Shown here one piece after another: positions 26,878 through 36,680 of a stretch of 64,000 bases of DNA. Under the pieces are notes generated by a model, which worked only from the letters and a program-made list of their open reading frames with translations, was not told the DNA's origin and did not search any database. Within the stretch, counting starts at the first letter, position 1; each line of letters starts with the position of its first letter. Origin of the DNA: Terriglobia bacterium. GTDB lineage: Bacteria; Acidobacteriota; Terriglobia; Terriglobales; SCQP01. The stretch is from positions 1 through 64,000 of the forward strand of contig JAJPKR010000056.1 in assembly GCA_021323595.1 (NCBI GenBank), in the 5' to 3' direction. Made by a program: the position numbers and the translations under genes.

Positions 26878-28047
26878 TCAAATCCGCACGAATTCGTTCT
26901 GCACCGGCCCGGTGACCTCGGCCCTGCCCTCGCCCACGTACACGTTCACCTCCAAGCGAATGCCGAAGCTCTCGGTGTAAACGCCGGGTTCGATGGAAAA
27001 ACAGGTGTGCGGCAGAATCTCGCGCTCGTCGCGCGTCTCGTAGTTATCCATGTTGGCGCCGTTGGCATGCACGCTCTCGCCGATCGAGTGGCCGGTGCGG
27101 TGGACGAATTTGTCGCCCATGCCGGCGCTGGCGATGGTGCCCCGCGCCACTTGATCCACCTCCCAGCCGTGGATCGTTTGTCCGGCGGCGATGGCGCTCT
27201 GGACGAAGTCGATGGTCTGGTCGCGGGCGTCGCGCACCAGCGCGAAGGCGCGCCGCACCGCTTCCGGCGCGCGATCGGCGGCCAGCCCCATCCAGGTCAC
27301 GTCGTAATAGACGGCGCGCGGCGTGCGCGCCTTGGCCCACACGTCGAAGAGCACCAGATCGCCTTCCCCGATCGGCGCCGCCCGGCCCGGCCGCGGCTCG
27401 TAATGCGGATCGCCCGCGTGCGCGTTGGCGGCGACGATGGGCGGCTCGTTGACCAGCAAGCCGCCCTGCTCCAGGCGCTGCGTCAGAAAGTCCTGGATCT
27501 CGCTCTCGCTCGGCCGCTGCCCGAGGCTCAGGCGCCGGCGAATCTCGCGAAAGCCGGCCTGGATCGCCTCATCCACCACGGCGCCGGCGACGCGATGGCT
27601 CTCGAGCTGCGCCGCGGTCCAGACCGCCTCGAAGCGCGCCACCAGATCGGCCGAGCTCGCCACCTCCACGCCGAAGCTGCGCAGCAGCTCCACCGTGCCG
27701 GCATCCACCAGCGAAATCGTGGGCAGCATGTTGTCGGGGGAATATTGCATCGCCAGCCGCCGGCAGCCGGCCACGAGGTCGCGCACTCCCGCGCGGTTCT
27801 CTTCCCACGAAGAGTAAACGCGCTTGCCGCCGGGCAGGGTGTCGAGATGGCCGGCTTCGATGCGGTGCACGAGTTTGCGCGGCTCCCCCTGCGCGGGAAT
27901 CAAGTAGTACCAGCGGCGTGTCGCCAGCAGATCGGCGGGGAGGCCCAGCAGCCGGTAGGCGATGGCATCGCGATGGTGATGGTCGTAGAACAGCCAGGCG
28001 TCGAAGTTGCGCGCGCGCAGCTCGGCTTGTATGGCGGCCAGGTCCAT
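26878..28047 (-). CDS. M24-family Xaa-Pro-type aminopeptidase
   Basis: A 389-aa cytoplasmic metallopeptidase of the pita-bread fold. The N-terminal creatinase-like domain is MDLAAIQAELRARNFDAWLFYDHHHRDAIAYRLLG. The metal site lies in the C-terminal half: the Asp ligands (DLVLFDVWAKARTPRAVYYDVTWMG), the His in HRTGHSIGESVHANGANM, and the Glu ligands (FSIEPGVY and RLEVNVYV). These are the D-D-H-E-E set of M24. It probably removes N-terminal residues before proline from peptides. The ATG at 28047 is preferred; the longer frame upstream is low-complexity. It is divergent from lnt. Confidence 0.88.
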   Translation of the reverse strand: MDLAAIQAELRARNFDAWLFYDHHHRDAIAYRLLGLPADLLATRRWYYLIPAQGEPRKLVHRIEAGHLDTLPGGKRVYSSWEENRAGVRDLVAGCRRLAMQYSPDNMLPTISLVDAGTVELLRSFGVEVASSADLVARFEAVWTAAQLESHRVAGAVVDEAIQAGFREIRRRLSLGQRPSESEIQDFLTQRLEQGGLLVNEPPIVAANAHAGDPHYEPRPGRAAPIGEGDLVLFDVWAKARTPRAVYYDVTWMGLAADRAPEAVRRAFALVRDARDQTIDFVQSAIAAGQTIHGWEVDQVARGTIASAGMGDKFVHRTGHSIGESVHANGANMDNYETRDEREILPHTCFSIEPGVYTESFGIRLEVNVYVGEGRAEVTGPVQNEFVRI

Positions 28048-28340
28048 GCGGCCATTATGCACACGCGGCGCGCGCCGCCCGGCGGCGCAGGTCTGCCGCG
28101 GCGCCGCCGCCCGGCGGCGGTTGGCGGCGGCATGGCCGGGGCGCCCTGCCGCCATCGCCGCCCAGGCAACGCGGTGCCATACGGCTGCACGATCTATGCA
28201 GCTCATGGCGCATAATGAACCCGGACGCCGCCTGCCCTCGCTGCCTTCCTTGCAAGGCCGCGGGCGGCCGGCCGGCGGCCGCCCGGCGCCGCGGCCGCGA
28301 TCGGGCATGCGACGACCAAAACAAAAACGGCTCTGCGGCG

Positions 28341-29999
28341 ATGACCTCGACGCCACTTCATCCTAGCCGGCTCGCCACCGCCCCCGCCGCGCAGCTTTGG
28401 CTCGGCTGGCGCGAATGCCTGGAGCTGGGCGCGGTCGCGGGGCTGCTGCTGGCGCTGTGCTTCCCCGCCGTCGATTGGGACTGGCTGTGCTGGGTCGCGC
28501 TCGTGCCGCTGCTGCTGCTCTGCCTGCGCGCGGCTTCTTCGCGGCGCGCGCTGGCCGGCGGCTATTTGGCCGGCGTGATCTTTTTCGGCGCCACCTGCCC
28601 CTGGATTTATCACGCCGTCCACTACTACGGCGGCGTGCCCGCGCCGCTCGCGGCCTTCATCCTCGGCCTCTTCGTGCTGCTGATGGGCGCCTTCTTCGCC
28701 CTGTTCGGCTGGCTTGGCTTCCATCTCGCCCGCCGCGTGCCGGTGCCCTGGCTCACCTTGCCGGCCCTGTGGATGGCGATCGAATGGCTGCGCACCTATA
28801 TTCCCTTCGGCGGCTTTCCCTGGAACCTGATCGGCTACGCCGGCGTGGATCATGCCGGTTTCATGCTCTCGGCGACCGTCGGCGGCGTCTATGCCGCCGG
28901 GTTCTTGATCGCGCTCGAGAACGCCTTCTTGGCCTGGATCATCGCCGACCTGGCGCTCGCCCGCCGCACCCTCTACCGCACCGCGCTGCTCTGGCCGTTC
29001 ATCGTTTGGGCCGTCGTGGTCGGCTTCGCGTCGTTCCCCTACGACCCGCCGACGATGGTGCCGGCCAATTTGCGCGCGGTTCTGGTGCAGCCCAACGCCT
29101 CCGTGGACGCGGCCTGGACCGGCGCTTCCCTCCAAGCCTATTGGACCGAGCTGGCGCGCATCTCCCAGCCCGCGCCCGCGCCGGCAGCGGCGCCGCCGCT
29201 GATCCTCTGGCCGGAGGAGCCGGCGCCGCTCGACTACGCCGCCGAACCGGGCTTGCGGCAAGAGCTGGCGGACCTGGCGCGGGCGAGCGGCGGCGAGATC
29301 TTGATCGGCGAATCGACGCTGCTCGATCCCGCCGCCCCGCTCGGCGCGCAGCGCCCGGTCAACGCCGCCCAGTTGGTCTTGCCCGACGGCACACCCGGCG
29401 CGCGCTACGACAAGATTCACCTCGTGCCCTTCGGCGAATACGTGCCCCTGCCCTCCTGGATGCAGCGGCTCGGCGGCATTCGCAAGCTGCTCGTCCAAGC
29501 CGGCGACTTCGTTCCCGGTCACGAAGCCGTGCTCTTCCGCTATGGCGCCGCTCCGGCCGCCGCCGACGCGCGCTTCGCCGCGCTGATCTGCTACGAGTCG
29601 ATTTTTCCGCAGCTCGCCCGCCGCGAGGTCGCCCGCGGCGCGCAATGGCTGGTGAACTTATCCGACGACGGCTGGTACGGGCGCTCCTCCGCCCGCCCGC
29701 AAGGCTTGGAGATGGCCCGCATGCGCGCCATCGAAAACCGGCGCTGGCTGCTGCGCGACACCAACAACGGCATCACCGCGATCATCGACCCGTATGGCCG
29801 CGTCGTCGCCCGATTGCCGCTCGACCGCCGCGCCGTGCTGCGCGGCAATTTTGCGGCCCGCACCGGCACGACCTTTTATACGCGCCATGGCGACTGGCTG
29901 CCGCTCGCCGGTACAATATTCCTGATCGTGATTTGCGGCGCCGCCGGCGTCGCTCGCCGGCGGCGGCCGCGAGCCCCGGAGCCCGTCCGTTTCGTCTAA
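28341..29999 (+). CDS. lnt: apolipoprotein N-acyltransferase
   Basis: A 552-aa inner-membrane enzyme that adds the third acyl chain to the N-terminal cysteine of lipoproteins. Eight or so N-terminal helices hold FFGATCPWIYHAVHYYGG and PALWMAIEWLRTYIPFGGFPWNLIGYA. A periplasmic nitrilase-like domain follows with the catalytic triad E292 (LWPEEP), K358 (RYDKIHLVPFGEYVPL) and C417 (LICYESIFP), plus VNLSDDGWYGRSSARPQGLEMARMRAIENRRWLLRDTNNGITAIIDPYG. A C-terminal helix re-enters the membrane. The start ATG gives MTSTPLHPSRL; longer upstream frames are shadows. prfB follows 5 bases after the stop. Confidence 0.96.
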   Translation: MTSTPLHPSRLATAPAAQLWLGWRECLELGAVAGLLLALCFPAVDWDWLCWVALVPLLLLCLRAASSRRALAGGYLAGVIFFGATCPWIYHAVHYYGGVPAPLAAFILGLFVLLMGAFFALFGWLGFHLARRVPVPWLTLPALWMAIEWLRTYIPFGGFPWNLIGYAGVDHAGFMLSATVGGVYAAGFLIALENAFLAWIIADLALARRTLYRTALLWPFIVWAVVVGFASFPYDPPTMVPANLRAVLVQPNASVDAAWTGASLQAYWTELARISQPAPAPAAAPPLILWPEEPAPLDYAAEPGLRQELADLARASGGEILIGESTLLDPAAPLGAQRPVNAAQLVLPDGTPGARYDKIHLVPFGEYVPLPSWMQRLGGIRKLLVQAGDFVPGHEAVLFRYGAAPAAADARFAALICYESIFPQLARREVARGAQWLVNLSDDGWYGRSSARPQGLEMARMRAIENRRWLLRDTNNGITAIIDPYGRVVARLPLDRRAVLRGNFAARTGTTFYTRHGDWLPLAGTIFLIVICGAAGVARRRRPRAPEPVRFV

Positions 30000-30004
30000 T
30001 AGAT

Positions 30005-31157
30005 ATGAACGAGACCCGCACTCCCGTCCGCGCCCTGCTCGACGACCAAGAGCGCGAGTTCCAAGCCCTTCGCGCCCAAGCCCACGATATCCGGGTGTAT
30101 CTTTGACGCCCCGCGCCTAGCCGAGCAACTCGCCGCCTTCGACCGCCAGATCGCCCAGCCCGATTTCTGGGCCAAGCCCGAGCAGTCGCTTGCCGTCACC
30201 CGCGCTCGCAAGCGCGTCGAAGAGCTCTTGGATGACGACCGCCAGCTCGCGCGCGCAGTCGAGGACCTGGCCACCCTCCTCGAACTCGGCCGCGAAGGCG
30301 AGGACGTGGCGGGCGATCTCGCCGCCGGCCTGGCGCAATTGCGCGCGCGGCTGGAGGCCATCGAAACCAAGACCCTGCTCAATGGCGAGAATGACGCGCT
30401 CAACGCCATCGTGACGATCCATCCCGGCGCCGGCGGCACCGAAAGCCAAGACTGGGCCGAGATGCTCCTGCGCATGTATATCCGCTGGGCCGAGCGGCAC
30501 GGCTTTTCCGTGACCGTCAACGACCGGCAAGAGGGCGAAGAAGCGGGCATCAAGTCCGCCACCGTGACCATCTCCGGCGAGTACGCCTACGGCTTGCTGC
30601 AATCGGAGATCGGCGTGCACCGGCTGGTGCGCATCTCGCCCTTCGATCAGGCCAAGCGCCGCCATACCTCCTTCGCCAGCGTCTTCGTCAGCCCGGAAAT
30701 TGACGATCGCATCGAGATCAACATCCGCCCCGAGGATCTGCGCATCGATACGTTCCGCGCCGGAGGCCGCGGCGGCCAGCACGTGAACATGACCGACTCC
30801 GCGGTGCGCATCGTCCATCTGCCCACCAACATCGTCGTGCAGTGCCAGAACGAGCGGTCGCAGCACAAGAACCGCGACATGGCCATGAAGATCTTGCGCT
30901 CGCGCCTCTACGAGCACGAATTGGAGAAAAAGCGCGCCGAAGCCGACAAGATCGAAGCCACCAAGCTCGACATCGACTTCGGCAGCCAGATTCGCTCGTA
31001 CGTCTTGCAGCCCTATCAGATGGTCAAGGACACGCGCACCAAGACCGAGATCGGCGACGTCTCGCGCGTGCTCGATGGCGATCTCGACCCGCTGATCCGC
31101 GCCTTCTTGATCGCCAAACGCCGCGGTCAGAACGGCGGCGCGCCCGCGCCGGCCTAG
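30005..31157 (+). CDS. prfB: peptide chain release factor 2 (programmed +1 frameshift)
   Basis: RF2 terminates translation at UGA and UAA. The frame from ATG 30005 runs 33 codons and meets an in-frame TGA at 30104-30106. Skipping one base moves into the frame that stays open to 31157, giving about 383 aa, close to the usual ~365. The second part has the RF2 hallmarks: ISPFDQAKRRHTSFASV, with the SPF anticodon-like tripeptide, and FRAGGRGGQHVNMTDSAVRIVHLP, with the catalytic GGQ. Frameshifting at the site autoregulates RF2 level. It follows lnt closely. Confidence 0.96.
30090..30107 (+). promoter_or_regulatory. prfB +1 frameshift site
   Basis: The slippery CTT TGA C at 30101-30107 is preceded by a purine-rich GGGTG (30093-30097), three bases before CTT. 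This matches the classical RF2 site (SD-like element, TAT CTT TGA C), although the SD-like element is weaker than E. coli AGGGGG. Confidence 0.9.
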
Positions 31158-31288
31158 CCGCCGCCGCCGGCCGGCCCGCCACGCCGGGAGAACGCCCGCT
31201 GCCCCCGGCTCCTCGCGCGGCGCCGGGAACGGGCGGCGCGCCGCGGCACTGGCATAATCGAGCGACGCCGCTCCCGCGTCGCGATCCC

Positions 31289-32551
31289 TTGGCCCCCGCC
31301 GCCCCAGTTCCCGCACCCGCCGCACCCGCCGGGCGTGGCGCGCCCACCGCCGTCGAATGGACGGCATTCGCGGCGGCGATCGCCGCCTTTTTCGCGCTCG
31401 GGCTGCGCATCGGCGCCCGCAGCGTGGACTTCCCCGTCTATTGCCACGCCGTGCTGGCCTGGCGCGCGCACGGGCCGATCTACGGCCCGCACAGCGGGCT
31501 GGGCTGGCCGATGTACTACCGTTACCCGCCGGTATTCCTGCTGTTCTTCTTTCCCTTCGCGCTGCTGCCGGTCGCCGCCGCCGCGGCGATCTGGCTGGCG
31601 GGCAAGGCCGCGGCGTTGCTGGCCTTCGCGCGCGCCTTCGGCCGCGAATTCGGCTGGCCGCGCGCGCTCGCGCCCTCGCCTGCCTGGCTGGCGGCGATCT
31701 TGCTGCTTGCGCCCTATCTGGTGCTGGAATTCCGCTATGGCAACGTGGAGTTCTATATCGTCGCGCTCTGCGCCGCCGCCTTGCTGCTCGCGCCCCGGCG
31801 TCCGGCCCTTGCCGGCGCTCTGCTCGGGCTGGCAATCGCCGTCAAGGTCTGGCCGCTGTTTTTCGTTCCCTACTGGCTCGCGACCCGGCGCCGGCGGCCG
31901 GCCGCCGTGGCGATTGCGGTCGCGCTGCTGCTGACGCTGGCCCCTGCCCTCGTCTTCGGCTGGGCCGGCAACCTGCACCTTCTCGGCCAGTGGGCGGCGC
32001 AAGAATCCACGACGGCGCTGCACGCCGGCACCATCTGGTTCCCGAACCAGTCGCTGCGCGGGGTTCTGACGCGCGCCCTGCCGTTCTCCGATCCCGCCAT
32101 CACGCGGCTTTGGCTGCCGCTCGACTTGGCCGCCTACCTCGCCTTTCTGGGATTCGCGCGCTCGCGGCGAGAACCCGCCGCCGCGCCCACGAGCGTGGCC
32201 GCGGCCTTTTGCCTGCTGCCGATCTTGGCCCCGTTCACGCACGTCAAGGACCTGGTGGTGTTGCTCTGGCCCGCGCTCACTCTCGGCTGGCTGTTCGCCC
32301 GCCGGACGGCTGCGTCCGCTGCGGTCCGCGGCTTGTGCTCGTCGGCGGCGATCCTGGCCGGCGCGATCCCGCTCGTCCCCGGCGGCCGCGCCCAGCACTG
32401 GCTGCAACTCAAGGGCGCCGATTTCGTGGTGCTTTGTTTGCTCGCCGCCGGGCTGCTGCGGGCGATGAGCGGCGGCGGCAGCGGCGCGCAAGCACGCCCG
32501 AATCGCCAAATGCCGGACGCCGGATTGCCGCCGGCCGAAGCGGAGCGCTAG
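31289..32551 (+). CDS. GT87-like (DUF2029) membrane mannosyltransferase
   Basis: A 420-aa polytopic membrane protein of the GT87 group (polyprenyl-phosphate-mannose-dependent). Hallmarks are the acidic first loop SVDFPVYCHAVLAWRAHGPIYGP, then GWPMYYRYPPVFLLFFFPFALLP, FRYGNVEFYIVALCAAALLLA, LAGALLGLAIAVKVWPLFFVPYWL and NQSLRGVLTRAL. About ten membrane helices are predicted. It adds mannose or another hexose to envelope glycans on the periplasmic side. No ATG is in frame; the TTG at 31289 is the best start, though the frame is open further back into prfB. Confidence 0.82.
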   Translation: MAPAAPVPAPAAPAGRGAPTAVEWTAFAAAIAAFFALGLRIGARSVDFPVYCHAVLAWRAHGPIYGPHSGLGWPMYYRYPPVFLLFFFPFALLPVAAAAAIWLAGKAAALLAFARAFGREFGWPRALAPSPAWLAAILLLAPYLVLEFRYGNVEFYIVALCAAALLLAPRRPALAGALLGLAIAVKVWPLFFVPYWLATRRRRPAAVAIAVALLLTLAPALVFGWAGNLHLLGQWAAQESTTALHAGTIWFPNQSLRGVLTRALPFSDPAITRLWLPLDLAAYLAFLGFARSRREPAAAPTSVAAAFCLLPILAPFTHVKDLVVLLWPALTLGWLFARRTAASAAVRGLCSSAAILAGAIPLVPGGRAQHWLQLKGADFVVLCLLAAGLLRAMSGGGSGAQARPNRQMPDAGLPPAEAER

Positions 32552-32847
32552 GCGCCGCATCGCTTCGTCGTCTCGTCGGCGCTCGTTCCGCGCCGTCCCC
32601 GCGCTCCCCGCTCGCTCGGGCCCTCTCGCCGGGCCGCGCTCGGCTCGGCTCCCACGCCGCCCGCGAGTCCCAGCTCGGGCCGGGACCTCGGCGGCCGGTG
32701 CAGATCTGGCGCCGCCGGGTGGCGGTCGGCGTGCGCCGGAAGCGCCGGCTCTGCCATCCTTTAGATTGACGCCGGCTTGGGTTAACGTTGAAAATGTACT
32801 TTTAAGTCAAGATTCATCCGCCCCATGCCGGGAACCCTGACCACCTC
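32552..32847. promoter_or_regulatory. upstream region of the iron-transport operon
   Basis: This 296-base gap has no gene. Its last ~70 bases include an unusually AT-rich stretch for this genome (32782-32814, TTAACG...AAGTCAAGATT) with a TTGACG at 32766. It also contains an imperfect dyad with TTGA/TCAA ends around 32788-32810. This is the likely promoter/operator region for the FTR1 operon and would be the place for a metal-dependent repressor to bind. The assignment is by position and composition only. Confidence 0.4.
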
Positions 32848-34152
32848 ATGCTCGAACAATTTGTAATCACTCTCCGCGAGGGCATCGAAGCGGCGCTGAT
32901 CGTCGCCATCGCGCTGATTTACCTGCGCAAGATCGAGCGCAGCGATCTCAACCGTGTGGTTTACGCCGCGCTCGCGGCGGCGCTGCTGGTCAGCCTGGGC
33001 GGCGCCATCGTCCTGGCCCGGCTGCACATTTACGAGGATGACCGCATGGAGGGCTGGCTGATGCTGGTGGCCGCGATCTTCGTCGCCACCATGGTCTATT
33101 GGATGGACCGCACCGCCAAGCACCTGCGCCGCGAGATCGAGGAGAAGCTCGGGCAGTTGCTCGACGCCTCGGTCCTGGGCCTGTTCTTCTTCATCTTTTT
33201 CATGGTTCTGCGCGAGGGCATGGAGACGGTGCTGATTCTCTCCGCCGTGTCGCTCAGCACCAGTTCCCTGCTCGCCTGGTTCGGCGGCGTGCTGGGATTG
33301 GCGCTGGCGGTGCTATTCGCCATCGCCTTCATCAAGGGCAGCGTGCGCGTGAATCTAGGGCGCTTCTTCCGGATTACCAGCGTCATCTTGATCTTCATCG
33401 CCGCCCAGCTCCTGGTCACCGGCGTCCACGAACTTTCCGAAGCCGGCGTGCTGCCCTCGTCGCGGCAAGAGATGGCGCTGGTGGGGCCGATCGTGCGCAA
33501 CGATTTCTTCTTCTTCATCGTGATTCTCGGCCTGGCGGGAATCCTGCTGCTGCGCGAGAAACACGCCGCCGCGGCCGCCGCGCGTTCGCGCGTGGCCGTC
33601 GCGGTCGCCGCCGGCGGCGGCGGCGGGGGCGAAGGCGCGCCGCCGCTTTCGCCGGCGCAGCGCCGCAAACTCGCCTGGAGCGCGCGCCGCGAGCGGCTCT
33701 GGCACGGATTGGCCTATGCGACCCTTTTCCTGTGCATGGTCGCGTTTGCCGGCGAATACGTCTATGCGCGCAGCGCGCGCGCCCTCTCGCCCGCCACGCC
33801 GGTCGAGGCGCATGCCGGCCTGGTGACGATTCCTGCGGCCAAGATCAGCGACGGCTACCTGCATCGCTATGAGGCGATCACGCCGGCAGGCGCGGTGCGT
33901 TTCTTTGCCATTCGCCGTCCCGACGGCTCGCTCGCCGTCGCCCTCGATGCCTGCCAGATTTGCGGCGCCAAAGGCTACTATCAGCAGGGCAGCCAAGTGG
34001 TTTGCCGCAACTGCGACTCGCCGATCAACATCGCCTCGATCGGCGCGATCGGCGGCTGCAATCCCGTGCCGCTGGCCTACCAGCTGCGCAACGGCGCAGT
34101 CGAAATCCGCCTGGCGGCGCTGGCGTCGCAGGCCGGGCTGTTCCGAAAATAA
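32848..34152 (+). CDS. FTR1-type iron permease fused to a DUF2318 Fe-S-type domain
   Basis: A 434-aa inner-membrane protein. Residues 1-245 are an FTR1/EfeU-type permease with both REGxE motifs (REGIE 10-14, REGME 122-126) in membrane helices. After a Gly-rich linker (about 265-278), the C-terminal part has one membrane helix (WHGLAYATLFLCMVAFAGEYVYARSA). It ends in a DUF2318-type domain with CQIC (369-372), CRNC (386-389) and C404 in a GGCNPVPL motif. In Campylobacter and E. coli FetMP systems these are separate proteins (FTR1, P19, DUF2318). Here they are one, and no P19 gene is present. It is first in a four-gene operon. It probably imports Fe(II)/Fe(III) from the periplasm, with the Cys-rich domain in electron transfer or metal handling. 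Confidence 0.9.
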   Translation: MLEQFVITLREGIEAALIVAIALIYLRKIERSDLNRVVYAALAAALLVSLGGAIVLARLHIYEDDRMEGWLMLVAAIFVATMVYWMDRTAKHLRREIEEKLGQLLDASVLGLFFFIFFMVLREGMETVLILSAVSLSTSSLLAWFGGVLGLALAVLFAIAFIKGSVRVNLGRFFRITSVILIFIAAQLLVTGVHELSEAGVLPSSRQEMALVGPIVRNDFFFFIVILGLAGILLLREKHAAAAAARSRVAVAVAAGGGGGGEGAPPLSPAQRRKLAWSARRERLWHGLAYATLFLCMVAFAGEYVYARSARALSPATPVEAHAGLVTIPAAKISDGYLHRYEAITPAGAVRFFAIRRPDGSLAVALDACQICGAKGYYQQGSQVVCRNCDSPINIASIGAIGGCNPVPLAYQLRNGAVEIRLAALASQAGLFRK

Positions 34153-34167
34153 GGGAGGAGATCCTGC

Positions 34168-35478
34168 GTGTTCCGGCGCCTTTTGTGGCAAGCGTTCGCG
34201 CGGCAGCGCACTCGCAAAATCCTGGCCCTGACCGCGATCGTCGCCGGCATGACCGTGGTCACCGCCCTGCTTTCGCTGCGCGTGAGCGCCGGCGACGCGC
34301 TCAACCGCGAACTCTCGGCCTATGGCGCCAACATCTTGATTCAGCCCGCCGCCGACACCGTGCCGCTCGACCTCAATGGCGTGGACTTGCGTCCGGCCGG
34401 CGCCGGCGCCTATCTCGCCGAGGCCGACCTGGGCCGCATCAAGCAAGTCTTTTGGGCGAATAACATCACCGCCTTCGCCCCCGAACTCTTCGTGCCCGTC
34501 ACCGTGGCCGTCGCCGGCGGCGCCGCCGTCCCGGCGACGCTCGAAGGCACCTATTTCGACCGCGCGATCGCCATTCCCGGGCACGCGCATCCGTTCCGCA
34601 CCGGCCTGGAGCGCTTGGAACCGGCCTGGAGCGTGACCGGCCGCTGGCCCAGCGATCCCGCGCCGCAGCCGGATTCGGCGGCGCCGCTCGAGGCGCTCGC
34701 CGGCACGACGCTGGCAGCGCGGCTGGGCTTGCGCGCCGGCGATCGTGTTTTGGCGCGCACCGCGCACGGCTCCGAGGCGCTGGCGATCACCGGCATCGTG
34801 GCCACCGGCGCGGGCCAAGACGACGCCCTGATCGCTCCGCTCGCGGCGGCGCAGGCGCTGGCCGGCGAGCCCGGCAAGGTTCGCGACGTGCTCGTCAGCG
34901 CCATCACCAAGCCCGAGGACGCCTTCGCCCGCCAAGATCCCAACCTGCTGCCGCCCGCCGAGGCCGAGCGCTGGATGTGCTCGCCCTACGCGGTCTCCAT
35001 CGCGCGCGAGCTGCAGGACAACTTCCCCGGCAGCGCCGTCCATCCGGTGCGGCCGGTGGCCGAAACCCAAGGCGTGATCCTGCACAAGCTCGATCTGCTC
35101 ATGCTGCTGATCACCTTGTGCGCGCTCGCCGCCTGCGCCCTGGCGATCGCCAGCGCGATGAGCGCCACGCTGGTCGAGCGGCGCGGCGAGATGGCGCTGA
35201 TGCGCGCGCTCGGCGCGCGCCAGGGCGCGATCAGCGGCTTGTTTTTGGCCGAGGCGGCGGTGCTGGGCCTGATCGGCGGCCTGGCGGGCTTCGCGCTCGG
35301 CGAATGGGCGGCGGCGCGGCTGGCGCGCGGCGTGCTGGAGATGAGCGTGGGCTGGAACTGGATCGTGCTGCCGCTGATCCTCGTGCTGGCCGCCGCCGTG
35401 GTCGCCGCCGGCAGCGCCGCCGCCCTGCGCCGCGCCGCCCGCCTGGAGCCGGCGCTGCTGCTGCGGGGCGAGCTGTAG
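34168..35478 (+). CDS. FtsX-type ABC permease, iron operon
   Basis: A 436-aa permease with the MacB/LolC-type layout. One N-terminal helix (KILALTAIVAGMTVVTALLSL) precedes a periplasmic domain (about 45-305), followed by three C-terminal helices containing the FtsX signature SATLVERRGEMALMRALGARQGAISGLFLAEAAVLGLIGGLAGFALGEWAAARL. The product matches Cj1661/Cj1662 and FlsA/B-type permeases of FTR1-P19 systems. The GTG start is 15 bases after the FTR1 gene, with GGGAGG at 34153-34158. With the next permease it should form the heterodimer served by the ATPase at 36681. Confidence 0.88.
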   Translation: MFRRLLWQAFARQRTRKILALTAIVAGMTVVTALLSLRVSAGDALNRELSAYGANILIQPAADTVPLDLNGVDLRPAGAGAYLAEADLGRIKQVFWANNITAFAPELFVPVTVAVAGGAAVPATLEGTYFDRAIAIPGHAHPFRTGLERLEPAWSVTGRWPSDPAPQPDSAAPLEALAGTTLAARLGLRAGDRVLARTAHGSEALAITGIVATGAGQDDALIAPLAAAQALAGEPGKVRDVLVSAITKPEDAFARQDPNLLPPAEAERWMCSPYAVSIARELQDNFPGSAVHPVRPVAETQGVILHKLDLLMLLITLCALAACALAIASAMSATLVERRGEMALMRALGARQGAISGLFLAEAAVLGLIGGLAGFALGEWAAARLARGVLEMSVGWNWIVLPLILVLAAAVVAAGSAAALRRAARLEPALLLRGEL

Positions 35479-35494
35479 GAGCCGGCGCGCGACG

Positions 35495-36667
35495 ATGAGC
35501 CGGCACCTGCCACCGCGGCTGACGACGGCGCGCTTGGCGCTGGCGGCGCTGACGCGCCGCAAGGCGCGCGTCGGCCTGGCGCTGGTGGCGCTGGGACTTG
35601 GCGCGACGCTGCTGACCGCCCTGCTGACCCTCTATGCCGGCGTGCGCCGCGACCTCAGCGGCGAATTTCGCCGCTTCGGCGCCAATATCGTGGTCACCGC
35701 CGGGGGCGGCGGCGTGCTCCTGCCCGCCGCCGCTCCCGCGCGCGCCGCCCGCGTCCTCGGCCCCGGCGTCAAAGTCGCCGGCCTGCTGGTCGAAGTCGCG
35801 CGCGTGACTGCGGCCCCTGCGCGCCCCGCGCTCGCCCCCGGCGGCGCCCGCGCCGCCGAGCTGGTGGTCGTCGGCGCCGATTGGGACGCCCTGCGCCGCC
35901 TCAACCCCACCTGGACCGTCGCCCCCGCGAGCCCCGCCGCCCTCCGCGCCGGCGGCGCCTGGATCGGCGCGCGCGCGGCCCGCGCCTTGGCCCTCCCCGC
36001 CGTCGGCACGATCACCGCCCGGCTGCGCGGCCGCGCGCACACCTGGCCGATCGCGGGCACCGTCGCCAGCGGCGCCGCCGAAGACAACCAGATCTTCGTG
36101 CCGCTCGCCGACTTGCAGGCGCTGGCCGATGAGCCCGGCATCTCGACCCTCGAAGCCGGCGTCAGCGGCGGCCCGGAAGCGATCACCGCCGCCCTCGCCG
36201 CCCTCCGCCGGGCCTTGCCCGGCGCCGTCGTCAGCCCGGTGCGGCCGATCGCCGCCACCGAGGGCCGCATTCTGCTGCGCACCCATGCGCTGCTGGTCGC
36301 GACCACCCTGCTGATCTTGCTGACGCTCGGCCTCGGCCTCGCCGCGGCGCTGGCCAGCGCCGCCCTGGAGCGCCGCCGGGAATTCGGGCTTATGCGCGCG
36401 CTCGGCGCCCGCGTCGCCGGCGTCTTCGCCCTCTTCGCCCTGGAAGCGCTGGCGCTGGGGCTGGCGGCGGCGCTGGCCGGCTTCGTGCTCGGCGGCGGCA
36501 TCGCCGCCGGGATCGCCGCTGCCGTCTTCGGCGTGCCCCTCGCTCCCGGCGCGCGCATCTTCGCGGTCACGCTGCTGGCCACCCTGGCGCTCGCCGCCCT
36601 TGCCGCGCTCGTCCCCTGGCCGGTGGTGCGCCGCGCCGCGCCCGCTACAATTTTGAAGGGAGAGTAA
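35495..36667 (+). CDS. FtsX-type ABC permease, iron operon (second)
   Basis: A 390-aa permease homologous to the preceding one. The N-terminal helix is VGLALVALGLGATLLTALLTLYAG, with the same 'GEFRRFGANIVVTAGGGGVLLPA' periplasmic opening. Three C-terminal helices carry TLGLGLAAALASAALERRREFGLMRALGARVAGVFALFALEALALGLAAALAGFVLGGG. The gene follows with a 16-base gap and is followed by the ATPase gene after 13 bases, with GAAGGGAGAG (36655-36664) as its ribosome-binding site. The two permeases together resemble the CJ1661/CJ1662 pair. Confidence 0.88.
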   Translation: MSRHLPPRLTTARLALAALTRRKARVGLALVALGLGATLLTALLTLYAGVRRDLSGEFRRFGANIVVTAGGGGVLLPAAAPARAARVLGPGVKVAGLLVEVARVTAAPARPALAPGGARAAELVVVGADWDALRRLNPTWTVAPASPAALRAGGAWIGARAARALALPAVGTITARLRGRAHTWPIAGTVASGAAEDNQIFVPLADLQALADEPGISTLEAGVSGGPEAITAALAALRRALPGAVVSPVRPIAATEGRILLRTHALLVATTLLILLTLGLGLAAALASAALERRREFGLMRALGARVAGVFALFALEALALGLAAALAGFVLGGGIAAGIAAAVFGVPLAPGARIFAVTLLATLALAALAALVPWPVVRRAAPATILKGE

Positions 36668-36680
36668 GCGCCGCGCCGCC

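Noticed and set aside
30005-30228. prfB as a broken gene because of the in-frame TGA
   Set aside because: The CTT TGA C context is the known programmed frameshift site; the rest of the gene is intact.
33355-35562. 735-aa minus-strand ORF opposite the FTR1 and permease genes
   Set aside because: Shadow; the plus strand carries family motifs throughout.
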